Shown: positions 34,807 to 47,454, counted from the stretch's first letter. The stretch: 64,000 nt of DNA from Gossypium raimondii (GCF_025698545.1 NC_068571.1:48703733-48767732), one strand, 5' to 3'. Program-made: numbers and translations. Notes: generated from the letters alone by a model not told the origin.

Positions 34807-37461
34807 ATGAGCCTCTTAAAACTTGGGTTCTACAATCAACGCTTCCATTTGCTTCGCTTTATTCCACCACAGTCTTCCAATGTCTCCCCATCTACCTTTT
34901 GGGTGCAAAATCTGACCAACAATAACACCACCAACCACTCATCGTTATCTTATACTCCCAGGATTAATCCTGTAATAGCCAAGGCACTTCGTACTGAAGC
35001 AGCTGCCACAGCACAGCCCATAAGAATGGTGAAAGCTATCAGGGTTCATCAACTTGGTGGACCTCAGGTCTTTTCTTACCCTTCCTAATGCTTCATTACT
35101 TTGCTATTACAATTTTTATGAGTTTAATTGAATAGTTCTTTTGGGAAATTAAAAATATATGTTCTTGTTGTTTTCATGCTTTGCTGCTTGCAGTTTTGCC
35201 CTTCTTTTTTATTCAACTTTGATTCAATTGTTCTGGGTTTTGTTGTTTTGGCCTTTTTAATTTAATTTTGATTGAATTAATTCTGGGTTTTTTAGAAAGT
35301 TAATTTTTTGATAAAGAAGGATCATACTCTTGTTATGAATGTCGTTTACATCCTGCGAATTTTAAAACGGAGCTTAGGTTGGAGTGTTTACGGCTATGGT
35401 TTGCTTGAACTGATTTCTTTGCATTGGCTATATAGGTCCTTAAATGGGAGGATGTGGAACTTGGGGAACCCAAAGAGGGTGAGATACGTATTAAAAACAA
35501 AGCTATTGGACTGAATTTCATCGATATCTATTTTCGGAAAGGAGTTTATAAGGCTGCTACCATGCCCTTCACTCCAGGTTGGTTCGATTTGTGTGAAAGT
35601 TTAAAAGTAGAACAAATTTTTACATTATGAGAAATGCAGAACATTCCAGGCTGATATGATATGTGTTTTGCAGATTAGTTGATATACAGAAAGTCTTTCT
35701 AGTCTCTTCTCATTGAGTATTGTCTAAATGCTAGGCCTTGGACTCTTGTCACTTGAATTTTAGTGGTACTTTCTTTGAACAAATTAATGTGAATGCACCT
35801 AAGTTCCGGAAAAAATAGCTGAGTTAACATTTAGCAAGAGATGAAAAGAGTAGCATAAAAGTTTGTAAATTACTCTTTATGGTTGATTGTTGATACTTAT
35901 TTCCATTTCATAATTTAATTTACTTGGCTTACTTAACCATACTAAACCGGATTTTAGGTCTTCAAGATAATGATCTGCACAATCAAATATATTCAATATT
36001 TAAACCTGGACTCTTTTATGGATCAGGATGGTGTTATGACTATTTTAACCAATGGAACTTTAGATGTCCGATGCAGTCTATATTAAACTTGCATTAGAAT
36101 CTGAATGAAGTAATTCTCTCGAGGTCTTTTTCAGTAAGTACTCTGTTTCCTTGCATGTTCTGAAGTAAATGGAACACTGAATTTATTTTCTAGATTTTCT
36201 TTCTCTTCCATCTCATCACGTAGTAGCCAACCCCATGGATTGGGAAAAGGATGTGTTCACTATGTTAGCATGAGTTTTCTCCAGTAATGATTATCACAGA
36301 AATAATTTGTTTCCATTCTTTAATTACAGGTATGGAAGCTGTTGGAGAGGTGACTGCTGTGGGACCTGGACTGACTGGCAGGAAAGTTGGAGATATCGTA
36401 GCTTATGCTGGTAATCCTATGGGTTCATATGCCGAGGAGCAGATTCTTCCAGCAGACAAAGTTGTGCCTGTCCCTCCTTCGGTTGACCCTATTACTGCTG
36501 CATCCATCATGCTGAAGGGTATGACTGCCCAGTTTCTAGTACGTCGTTGCTTCAAGGTAGATTGCATGGATACAAGTTGTTCATAACTTTAATCATATTA
36601 TAGGTTTGGTGCTTGGTTATTTTCTCTTTATCCTGACATTAACTCCCGTCAATTAATCTTATTTAAATGTAGAAACAGAGTCATAATTGTATTAACAAAA
36701 AGTTTAACACAATATCATGTAATATAGGTCGAATCCGGACACACGGTTCTTGTTCATGCTGCAGCTGGTGGGGTTGGATCTTTATTATGCCAATGGGCAA
36801 ATGCACTTGGTGCCACTGTCATCGGAACTGTCTCGACCAAAGAGAAGGCGGCTCAAGCAAAGGAAGACGGATGTCACCATGTTATAATTTATAAGGAAGA
36901 GGATTTTGTTTCCCGTGTCAATGAGATAACATCCGGCAAGGGGGTGGAAGTTGTATACGATTCTGTAGGGAAAGATACCTTTGAGGTAATCACGGTTCTG
37001 ATACTGATGCTCTATCGTCTACTTTGCTCGTTCTTACTTTTAGGTTGAATCTATTCATAAGTTAAGCCATTAAAGGTTTACAATATCCACGGTGAAAAAT
37101 GATATAACTTCACTGAACTTTGTAGCATTCTACTAAAAGTTTTATATTTTGTTAGGGCTCGTTGGCATGTTTAAAGCCCCGTGGCTATATGGTGAGCTTT
37201 GGGCAGTCATCCGGTACACCAGATCCGGTTCCGTTGTCTGCACTTGCACCCAAATCATTGTTCTTGACTAGGCCTTCCATGATGCAATACACGTCAACTC
37301 GGGATGAGCTGCTGGAAACTGCAGGGGAAGTGTTTGCTAATGTTGCATCAGGCGTATTGCGGGTTCGGGTGAATCACAAGTACCCCTTGTCAGAAGCAGC
37401 GCAGGCACATGCAGACCTCGAGAATCGTAGAACAACTGGATCAGTTGTGCTGATTCCATGA
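34807..37461 (+). CDS. NADPH:quinone oxidoreductase (zeta-crystallin-like MDR), unit A, intact
   Basis: Exons join(34807..35067, 35436..35577, 36330..36556, 36728..36985, 37156..37461) give 397 aa in frame, all GT-AG. Residues 1 to about 70 are rich in S, T, N and Q with scattered R, a probable plastid or mitochondrial transit peptide. The conserved enzyme begins [14 protein letters not shown] (M74). It is a medium-chain dehydrogenase/reductase without the zinc ligands of alcohol dehydrogenases. [12 protein letters not shown] marks the catalytic domain and [14 protein letters not shown] (221-234) the NADPH-binding turn. The family reduces quinones by one electron or reactive enones. It resembles plant GroES-like zinc-binding dehydrogenases such as Arabidopsis At5g61510 (recalled, not searched). 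Confidence 0.94.
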
Positions 37462-38349
37462 AAGCATCTCGGTTGTGACTTTGAACACCAATTGCATGAG
37501 AAAAATAAAAAAACCTATAACGTGTGGGATTATGTAAGAACTTGATCTATATATATATATGGAAGTGCATGTTGAAGGCTTGAAGCCACAGTTGAATGAA
37601 TAATTGCTATTAGTTAAGCATGTGTATATACACACACACACATGATTTATGTAATGATGAAGTTAAAATAGGATTAAAAGAAAATCAGTGGTACAAAAAT
37701 AATATCCAAAATTTTGTGCACCTCGATGGAAATTAATTTATTGGACTTGAATGTTAAGGACACTGGGTTGCTTACTATGTTCACAAATCCAGAAGTAAGG
37801 CCTGTTCACTGGTCGGACGGGCAGTAGGCTTTGCCTCGGTGGAGATTGGTGGTTGTAAATGAGCTAAGTTTGGATTAAAGTACCATGAAGGTTTTATGCT
37901 AGTACATGGATTGCATTTTTCTGTTATAAAATCTATCTATTTCTACTGTTGGGTGTTGACATGGTTGATGAAGCAATCAAAAAATGACATGTGGCGTATC
38001 ATATGTTTCTCATGCTGATGTGGAGGGACTAATTCAAACAAAATGGACGAAATTTTTGATAGAGTGGATGCAACTTTTACATAGTGAAATTAATTCAAGC
38101 AATTAGACAATAACACATCCATCACTTAGCAATAGAATGAGTAAAATTTTTAATAGAATGACCAATTTACTTTTTTGATCTAATGTATATGGACTAATTT
38201 ACCCATTTTCAAGTAGTTAAGGTAAACTACAATCCACCTCCTAATTTACTTTTACCACAGATTTTTGTTAGTATAGTTAAACTTGATTTTTAGTCGTTTT
38301 ATGATTTCATTATAATTTTTTATTTAGAAATTAACCTATTTTGAAGTAT
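37462..38349. other. 3' flank of QOR A and duplication junction
   Basis: 37462 to about 38274 corresponds to 50000-50743 of unit B, with shared phrases such as GGCCTGTTCACTGGTCGGACGGG and CTTTTACCACAGATTTTTGTT. A piece of a dispersed repeat ending ATCTAATGTATATGGACTAATTT is at 38130-38200. The unit A to unit B junction lies between about 38274 and 38350. No gene. Confidence 0.6.
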
Positions 38350-38930
38350 AAATGTTTGGACTCAGATTTTAGAATTTCCATAAAAAAAGATTTGAAATTT
38401 TAATTGTTTAAAATAAAACAAGAAAGATATGGTCGAGTGTATACTATGATAAAGATGATCAAATGACACAGACTAACATTGAATTATTTTGACGCTTAAG
38501 ATTAAGATGCACATCAAGTGGAATAGTGCATTTTTGCACTTATTTTCCTGTTAATTTGTGGCTTATATAGTGACAAATTTAATGAAATTATGGACCACTT
38601 TCCCAAGGTTTTTCATTTTGGACTGTCTACACATTAGTTTTAAGAAATTTAGTGTTACTTCACTACAAACTATAGTTGAAAATGAAAAGGATTAATTGTG
38701 ATGTTAGGACTTCACTGTATCACGGGTTTGGTCGACATAGAAATTTGGAGTTTAATTATTTTAATTTGGCATAAATTTATTTATTTTTATTTTTAAAATG
38801 TTATTAGTAGATCCAAATTGAAAATACCATTAGTTGTTGTCGCCAAAATGATGGTATGATTTTTTCTATTGTTATTCCATCGCACAATACGAACTACACA
38901 GTGAACCATTTTCAACTAGTAATAAAATTA

Positions 38931-39436
38931 CAGTAATGAACCTATCCAATTCCTTTCAACTTCAAATTTGAGTAAATTGGTCGCTCTAAAAAAATTTGTA
39001 CAATTTATTCTCTGTCAATTTCAAAAATGAGCAACTAAGGAAAATTAAGCATTACGTTAATGTCTTTCGTCGATTGTACATAAATTTGGTTGGTATGGTA
39101 ACAAATTTATACTTCAATATTTACATATTTTGTCAATTTGACCTTAATTCTTATAAATTCAACAAATTTAACCTCAATGTTTACACAATTACACAAATGT
39201 TACGGGACAAGTTTGTTAAATTAGGACCAAATTGGCAGAATATGTAAACTTTGAGGGCTAATTTTATTATTATACCAATCAAAATCATGTACAATTGATG
39301 GAAAATATTAATCTCGTGATTAATTGTCTTTATTTGGTCACTTTCAAAATTAACAAGGATTAAATTACTTTAATTTTTTTGAGAGGGACTAATTTGCTCA
39401 ATTCAAATTTGAGAGGGACTGGAGAGATCTTTTTAT
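38931..39436. mobile_element. Foldback MITE, unit B copy
   Basis: Same inverted-repeat element as at 29892-30366, at the same position relative to the transporter. Its presence in both units shows that it is older than the duplication. Confidence 0.7.
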
Positions 39437-42400
39437 CTAATTACATTAACCGAATCTTTTAGGCTACTAAAAGGAATCCAATTATGTCATTTCATGAGGG
39501 GGACTAAAACAAAATTAGACCAAAAGAAAATAATAGCATTGAGAAAAACATTTATTTTGTATGCTATATTTTTCTTAAGAAAAAGCTCTTCACATGAGTT
39601 TTTTCCAACTTTTTTATCGAATTTCATTATGCATTGTATATAAGGTCATGCAAACTTTTTTTTTTTTTTTTTTGCATTATGTCCCTTGTTGTGTGTAAGC
39701 CTTCTTCTCATCATTCACCTCTCCAACAATTGTCTTGCAAAACCAATGATCCCTCCACACTTTTTCTATTTGTTCAATCAACACATTTGTTGTCTCCTAC
39801 AACAAAAAGTACACAAATGCGGTCATTGCCACGCCCACAACCCATTCTCCGAAAAAGAAGAATCTCGGACTCGAAACGGCAAAGCATAGCTAGAAAAGAT
39901 TGTGCAATGATGAATGTAAAGAGAAATCCAATTGCCACTGCAATTTCTTTGTCCTGCTTATCTAATCTCCGGTGGGAAAATTTCACTAGTAACTAACCAT
40001 CCTAATGGTCCCCATGACCATGCAAAACCAGCTACATATACACAAATTAAAGCGAAAACTAAATAAGCATAGCCTTTGCTTAATCCGCCATGATCCCTCA
40101 CAAAATAGCAATAATTACTCTAATTGTTATTTGTGTCGCAAACATTTGAATTCCTCATATTATAAACAAGGCCTTTTAACCGAGTTTATTGACCACGAGT
40201 GCTTATATGAATGTCGCGATAGTACCAACAAGGCTAGTTAAAGCTGCGGGCACGAGCGAAGCAGTTTCACCTTGGCCAATGGTCCTAAATAAAATTGGTG
40301 CATAAAATGTGATGACATTTATGCCTAATATTACTTGTTGGAAAAAATGGTATAGTTATTGCCAATTAAGACCTATATTTTCTATCTATAATTTTTCGAA
40401 ATGGGTGGTTGATGATTTACGAAATCAAGCTTGCTTTGATGAGATCATTTAGTTCTTCTTAGGCATCGATGGTGTCGCGTATACCTTACAACATGGTTTT
40501 GGCCTTCTCAGGATTATTGTTGTTTTGGATTAAGTTGTTGGGTGTTTCGAGGAGGAGGATTGTTCCAATTGTTAGGATTGAGGCCGGTAATGCGGCAAGT
40601 GCAAGGGAGATTCGCCAACTCCATCCACCTTTGATCTTTTAGGTGTTGAAGTTTATAATGTTAGTCAAAAGAACATCGAGACTGTAACAGCCCAATTTTC
40701 AGTTGTGTCGATAACAGTGATTTGGGATCACTAAATCCAAAAATTAAGCTTGAAAATTTAATAAATTAATAATTATGAAGTGTGAATTTAGAAGAATTTT
40801 TGAATTAGTGAATTTTGTGATTTAAAAAGAATTTAATAGGTAAATTGGGTCTAAAATGAGGTATCGAGACCTCAAATTCATAAGCCGAGCCATAAATATT
40901 TTTATAAATATTTATGGAGTGTCATTGAGTTAGTATAAAAGTTTCGTTAGAAAATTTTAACGTTTGGATAATCAATTAATTAAAGAGGACTAAATTGAAA
41001 ATAGTACAAAATTTGTTAAATTGTGATTAAATAGCTTAAGTGACTAATAATGTAACAACCCGATTTTGACTCTAATCGGACATAGTGGTTTCGGGACCAC
41101 AAGTCCGAGTCAAAAAAATATTTTAATATTATTTTGTGTGTTTATTATGTGTGAATTTAATTGTGTGAAATTTTCGTGTTTTAATTTTGTCATTTGAGTG
41201 TCCGATTAAATAAAAGGATTAAATCGCTTAAAATAAAAATTTAGGGGTTAAATCTAAAAGTACCTAATTGTTGTTGTCTTTTTAAAATGGGGGATTTATG
41301 ATGCAATTAGACTAAAACATAGATAGTGGGTGGCAAAGGACTAATATAACCTTATTATATATGTTTTGTTTATTAATTATTAAAGGTTATTTTAGTAACT
41401 AAAATAAATGATAATATATGCTAAAAAATAATAATAAAGCCATTTTTATCATCTTTTCTAGCCGAATTGGAACAAAAGAAAAAAAGGAAGAAAGCTAGCT
41501 AGGTTCGGCCATTGTTGTGTTTAAATTTAAGGTTAGTTCTTTGTTCGGTTTTTGATAATTTTTACGTTTTTGAGATCGTTGCTTCGAATACTTCAAAACC
41601 CATGTATTAATTTTGTGAATTGTTGATGATTTTGAAATGTGCCATTGATGAATGTTTGAGTTTTGTGATGTTAGTTGATGAAATATGAAATATATGTGTT
41701 AGATTAACATGTTTTGTCTTTGAATTTTTAGTGAATTTGAGTAATTAGAGTTAAATTGTGAAAATAAATTTTTGAGGGACTAAAATATGAAATAAATGCA
41801 ATGTGTGGACTTGTATGAGAACCATGAATATTCGGCTCTTGTGTGGTATGGGCAAATTTTGTGTATTTTGTGTTTTGTGCAAAAAGGACTAAATTGCAAA
41901 AAGTGCAAAATGTTAGGGGCAAAATGGTGATTTTCCCATTTATGTATTTTTGAACTTAATTCAATGTTTTGATGAATAAAAAGGTTAAATTTGATTATGT
42001 TTAGATTAAGAAACGAAGAAAACGAATTTGGATCGGGGAAAAACGAAAGTAATCGAATAGTCGATCGTGTCCGCTGATATCCGAGGTAAGTCTGTTAGCA
42101 AAAATTCATGTTATCAAATCAATATATATATAAGTATATTTATTTTATAATTAATGAGTTATAATTACAAGTATACAATTTATGTTAGTTGATGTGTGAA
42201 TTTCATACATATACATGTGATGTTCGAATAGGTATGTAAATAAAAGTAAAAAATTTTGGATCCAATTAAAAGTTCAAATGTTATGGTTGTGTTTATATAA
42301 TGTGCTAATATATATATGTGTGTAATATATATATATATATATGTGGATCGAACAAGCTTGCATATACATGTATGATACCTTATATGGATTTGGGAATGAA

Positions 42401-42564
42401 ATTATGGATGTATATATATTAGATTGAATATGTATGAGTACACAAATATAAATTCATGCTTTGATTATGAGTACGTAATTATACATGTATATGATAGATT
42501 CAAAATATATATATAAATGTATTCGGTTGAATCATTGAATTTTTAAGTTTGGAATTGGTGAATT

Positions 42565-42690
42565 GAATCAAAGTTATAAACCTAGCAGTGCTAAGTGCTT
42601 GGTGATCGAATCAAAGCTATAAGCCTAGCAGGCTAAGTGCTTGGTGATCTAAATCAGGCTATAAGCCTAAAGGGCTAAGTGCCGTGATCC
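42565..42690. repeat. Three-copy 40-43 bp tandem repeat in the LTR
   Basis: Units at 42565-42607, 42608-42649 and 42650-42690 share CTATAAGCCTAGCAGGCTAA. In the second unit AGCCT-AGC-AGGCT is a perfect small hairpin; in the third it is AGCCT-AAA-GGGCT. Confidence 0.85.
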
Positions 42691-42824
42691 GAATATGATG
42701 AATTAAGTGATTCTAAGCATTTGGTATAAATATAGATATGATTTTATATGAAATGGATGAATGTATGAACATTGTTTCAAGATGTTGATGAGTATATAAT
42801 TGTTCGAATCTTTGTGATTAGTGA

Positions 42825-42892
<68 letters not shown>
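42825..42892. repeat. (AT)n microsatellite
   Basis: About 34 uninterrupted AT units inside the inner LTR. Likely highly variable and a place where assembly length may be unreliable. Confidence 0.97.
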
Positions 42893-42894
<2 letters not shown>

Positions 42895-45158
42895 GATGTC
42901 ATGAAAATTGTTGGATATTTATGTGTGCATATTTAGGCATTCTAAGCATAGGTGGATATATATTTGTTGCATTCGGCATAGATAGATATAAGTGTATATA
43001 TGTATGCATTCGGCATAGGTGGGTAATAGTGAATATGTGCATTCGGCCTTTATAGTTTATAAGTATAAAATTATGCTTTTGGTATATGTAATTGAACAAT
43101 TATATATATAAATGGATCGATGAAGTACTGAACAACAAGTACTCTAGAAATTTGTATATGCAGATAATGATTATGTTAGTAATTTGATTTTATGCATATA
43201 ATGTATATACCTTTGTCCGTTTATGTATATTAGTTAAATATACATTCTTTTAGATTTAAACGAAATGACTTAATATAGAAATGTTTGGTTAGTAATTATA
43301 TTTGATATTTGTGATTTGATAAATTTACTTAAATAATTATGTGATTCTTTTATATGTATTTTTAGATACGCTATAGACTTACTAAGCTATAAAAGCTTAC
43401 TTTGGTTATCTTTGTCTATCTATTCTTATAGATTTTGGAGACGCGTTATGAGCTCGGGGATCATCAGCATAGTCTATCACACTATCGACCGTCCTTGGTA
43501 TTTTATATATTTTGAACTCGAACCTATGGCATGTATAGTCTAGTTAATATGTTTAATTTTTTTTTTGATATGTGAATATGAGCCATGCGAAAATGGCTTG
43601 TCACTTTTCGTTTTGAATTTGGTATTAACGAATATGTTTTAATGGTCTATTTCTTATGCTTAAATTCGGTTTAGTTAAAAATGGCTTGATCATTATGTTT
43701 AAACTTAGTTTTATATATTCTAGGTTGAATGTTCAATGTGATTGATTTAAATGATTCGACTATGGTATAAGTCTATTTGTATAAATGATAATTAGTATGA
43801 TTGATAACTTGATTATATTTCTTGATTGGTTACATCATGAATAAATTATGAATTAGTTTGTATTAGTAAGTTTGAAACATAGTAAAAATGCTTGTAAGTT
43901 TTTATTAAACAATTCGGCTAAAGAGTATGAAAGAACATAATGTATATTTGACCATGATCTAACCTTAATTTGAAGTGGTGTTTATGCTGTAAATTGGTTA
44001 AAGGATGAGTTTCGGTTGTGCTATGATATTGAATTAACGGATATGTATGTTTTGTATTAAGATTTGGTGTGGAAAAAAAATGGTTGTGTTTGTTCGGTAA
44101 TGCCTTGTAATCCTATACGGCGACGTATACGGGTTAGGGGTGTTACAAATAAGGAGGGATTTAAAAGACAATTAGGCCTAAATTATATGAGCTGGACAGT
44201 TTGGGCAAGAAAATCAGCAAGAAAGTAAGGAGAAACAAGGGCAAAATTGGAAATTTTGTAAATTAAACATATAAAACAAAGATAAAATTGAAAAATCTAG
44301 AGATTTCTTCATAATTCATCAGAAAAAACTCCATAGGAGGTCTGAAACAAGTTTGCTTCTCATATTTTTACACCATGTGAGTTCAATTCTTGTTTTTTCT
44401 TTGAAAATTTTTATGTTTTGTGACTTCTACAACTAGGTCCAATTATTGAGTTCATTAGTTTTTGATTCCATGGGTGATTTTGTAAGTTAACATGAATAAG
44501 TGCTGGAATTTTATGATGAATTATCATAGATTTTAAGCTTTAATTTCATTATATTATGATTTTATTAAGTGATTTTAGTAGAAAATTATTTTAGGACCTA
44601 ATTATGAAAAAGCTAGGAATTGGGGTTTTGTACTGAAATTATGAATATCAAAGGCTGTATAATAGCCTAAAATGATTAGATAAAGTGTTATTTGAGGAAA
44701 AATTTGTTCAATTGAAGTGTTAATTGAGTAGGGATTAAATTGTAAAAACTATAATTTTTGGGGCAAAAGTGTAATTTCGAAAATTGAAGGGCATGAATTG
44801 TGATGTGAATTAGTATTGAAATAGATGCTAATGAGTGGAAAAAGAATTTATATTATAGATCAGGAATCCGAAGATAAACGCGAAAAAGAGAAAATATCAA
44901 ACTAGTCCCTGAAATATTACAACTCCTACAAATTTGCCCAAGTAAGTTCATACGGCTGAAATTTTATGATTAATTGTTAATGTGGGAATGGTTTAATGTA
45001 TTAATTTGTGTATTGTTGTTGAATTATGATTATTGTAAAAATGTGAAAATCCAATTGTAAGTTCAAATTAAGGGGTACGCAGGTTGAGTACGTACGTTCA
45101 GTAACCAGTGATGAATTAACGAATAAGTCCATGGTAGATCCATGGCAAAGTGTGGAAC

Positions 45159-45296
45159 GTAGGTATGGTATTTTAGTAAAGAAAACCATACTGAGTTGTG
45201 AAAAGTAGGTATGGTATTTTAGTAAAGAAAATCATACTGCGTTGTGAGAAGTAGGTATGATGTTTCAGTGAAGAAAATCATACTGAGTTATAGCAT
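45159..45296. repeat. Three-copy 46-bp tandem repeat with conserved hairpin
   Basis: Units 45159-45204, 45205-45250 and 45251-45296. Each contains an inverted repeat around a 14-16 base loop: GTATGGT...ACCATAC in unit 1, GTATGGT...ATCATAC in unit 2, GTATGAT...ATCATAC in unit 3. Confidence 0.88.
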
Positions 45297-47454
45297 TGCC
45301 AAAGATTCAAGCAAATCGTGGCACCGGGCAAACGATGTACTCAAATCCGTAAGACGATCCTCAATTTGACAGGTATTTGTAAGTGCAATTGAAGCTAAAT
45401 GTTGGAAACAAGTTGATATCTGATATTGGGCTCGATTGAGTAAATTCATTATTTGAGATTGTGGTTAGCAGGAAATGTTGAATTATACTTTTTTATTAAA
45501 ATTATTATTGAAATCTTGATAAGATTTTATTATGGGCCTATGAAGTTACTAAGCTTTCTGTAAGCTTACTCCTGTGTGTTTAATGTTCTTTGTAGATTGA
45601 TGTGAAATCGGTGGATCGGATCAACACATCAGGGCACACTATCCAGATTACTTCAGTAAATTTTATTGTGCATCATAAGTTTTATATAGCATGTATAGGG
45701 TTTAATTGAGAGGAAGTGAAGGTGTTATAAACTTGGTTATTAACATTTTTTACTAAAACAGTTTTGGACAGCAGCAGTAGTTCGACTTTGAAAAATCACC
45801 AAAAATTATGAAAGTTGAATTAGAGGTTGAATGAGATATGAAATTAAAGCTTATTTAGTCTAGTTTTACATAGAAGAAACGGTGTAAGCAAGAGAATTTC
45901 ATATTATGAGATATTTGAATTTTTATGAGACAGGGTCAGAGTGATTTTGGAATCCCCTGTTCTAACTTTGGAAAATCATTAAAAATTGTATAAAAATAAT
46001 TAAGGGTTATAATTTATCTGTTTAAATTTCTTAATTAGTCTATTTTCAATAGAAACAAATAGGAACATCATTCGAATCCCGTACAAGGAGATAATTAATT
46101 TTTAGTGAAGAATAGTCGAAACTATCAAACAGTAGAACAGGGATGAATTTAAAGAATAAACTGTACTTATTGGCTAAACCATAAATTCTAAAAATTGTAT
46201 GGTAAGAAGATATGTGAGTCTAGTTTCAGAGAAATTTAGCGAATCTTAATTCGGAGTTCCGTAGCTCAAGATATAAATGATTTAATGACTATGACTCTCG
46301 TGGACTGCTTTGATATGAACAAAGTAAATAATGAAATTATGTGCAATTATTTTGTAAACTCCGGTAACATCCTATAACCCTGTTCCGGCGAAGGATGCGA
46401 GTTAGGGGTGTTACAGAGACTAACACTGCATTGGAAGCAAATGGTCATTGCTCCTCCGTGTCTGGGAAGTGCCATTTCAGAGATATATAATGTGACTGGC
46501 TGTAAACCAAATGCAACAAAGCAAAAACACAATTAGGTCCCTAAATATATACAAATTCAAAGAGAAGATCTAATTATGGTTTTGGTCCCTCTATACTGTT
46601 AAAATTTAAGATTTAATCCCTCTACTCTAATTTGACTTAGGTGTACACTATTTTTTTTTTAACAATCTTAAGCATTTGATAGACATAAATTTATTATTAG
46701 TTAAAAATATTTAATGAATTATTTATGATAAAACCAAAAAATCCATGTAATTTTCACTTTAATGAAAACAACTAATCCTATTGTCAATTTAGACAAACTA
46801 ATAATACCATAAAAGTAGAGGACCGAAATATGAAGAGAGGGATCCAAAAGGGAAGATGCTTCGGCCCCCTTGCTTTAAATTAAGAAATTGTATTATAAGC
46901 CTCAGGGGTTGAACGAGAAAAAGGAGGTCTTGGCCTTGTAACAAATTTGGAAAATTGTCATTGAGTCTTTTAAAATGTTTGAAAATTTCATTTAAAACCT
47001 TTAAAATTTTCAAAAATTTTCTCTTTAAAATTTTAATTAGACTGATATTTTTTAGGAAATTCCCATTAATCCCCTATATTCTTGACCTCTCCAAAAGCTT
47101 ATAATTTTATCTCAACCTCCTAATACAAAATTTCTCGTTTCATCCTCAAAATTATGCCAAATTAAATCTCAAAATTAAAGCATAATGGAGGGACTAAAAC
47201 CATAATTAAACCGAAAATAAAACTATTGTGCATTCCTGGTTCGCAAATCCAACCCTAACGCCTAGCAAGACACGACCGAGTATCAACATGTAGACGTTAA
47301 CAGCCGCACCACCAAGTGCTGAACCAGCAAGGAATGTAGCTCCTCCTATAAGGATGGAGGGCTTGCGGCCAAAGGCTCCGGTCACCGGCGATGCCAAGAT
47401 AGACGAAATAAGGCCAGCTATGTAGATTGAGGACGTAAATGAAGTCAACAATTG

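Larger units (their letters stand above)
23545..38274 (+). repeat. Tandem duplication unit A
   Basis: From about 23545 to 23736 and from 29549 to about 38274 the sequence is collinear with 38350-50743 (unit B). Both share a left flank, a foldback MITE, a transporter gene on the minus strand, a quinone oxidoreductase gene on the plus strand and its 3' flank. Unit A is interrupted by a nested pair of large LTRs (23737-29548). Both genes are intact here. The exact duplication borders are blurred by mutation. Confidence 0.88.
41051..44147 (+). mobile_element. Solo LTR (inner, 3.1 kb)
   Basis: Starts TGTAACAACCCG, ends GGGGTGTTACA, flanked by perfect target duplications AATAA (41046-41050, 44148-44152). 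It contains a 68-bp (AT)n microsatellite and a three-copy tandem repeat. No gag or pol. Confidence 0.92.
40683..46415 (+). mobile_element. Solo LTR (outer) in the transporter pseudogene
   Basis: Starts TGTAACAGCCC, ends GGGGTGTTACA, flanked by perfect target duplications GAGAC (40678-40682, 46416-46420). Unit A has the empty site (ACCGAGGCCAACG, about 31595). About 2.6 kb without the inner LTR. Same family as the LTR at 26093-29008. No coding sequence. Confidence 0.92.
39677..47454 (-). pseudogene. STP sugar-transporter pseudogene (unit B)
   Basis: Pieces corresponding to exon 3 (39677-40682 and 46421-46499) and most of exon 2 (47236-47454); exon 1 is gone. Lesions compared with unit A: nonsense codons at 40176-40178 (in the GRK region), 40459-40461 and 40639-40641; small indels around 39940-40370; exon 3 split by a nested LTR insertion; the exon 2 splice donor changed from GT to GA at 47234-47235; the 5' end lost in a deletion at 47454. 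The 61-residue frame around 46347-46532 and the 81-residue frame at 47206-47451 are remnants of this gene. Confidence 0.93.

Noticed and set aside
35308-35521. Frames at 35308-35514 (+) and 35333-35521 (-), repeated in unit B
   Set aside because: They overlap QOR exon 2 in other frames; repeated only because the exon is duplicated.
39634-40241. Plus-strand frames of 120 and 78 codons
   Set aside because: Antisense shadows of the transporter pseudogene exon 3.
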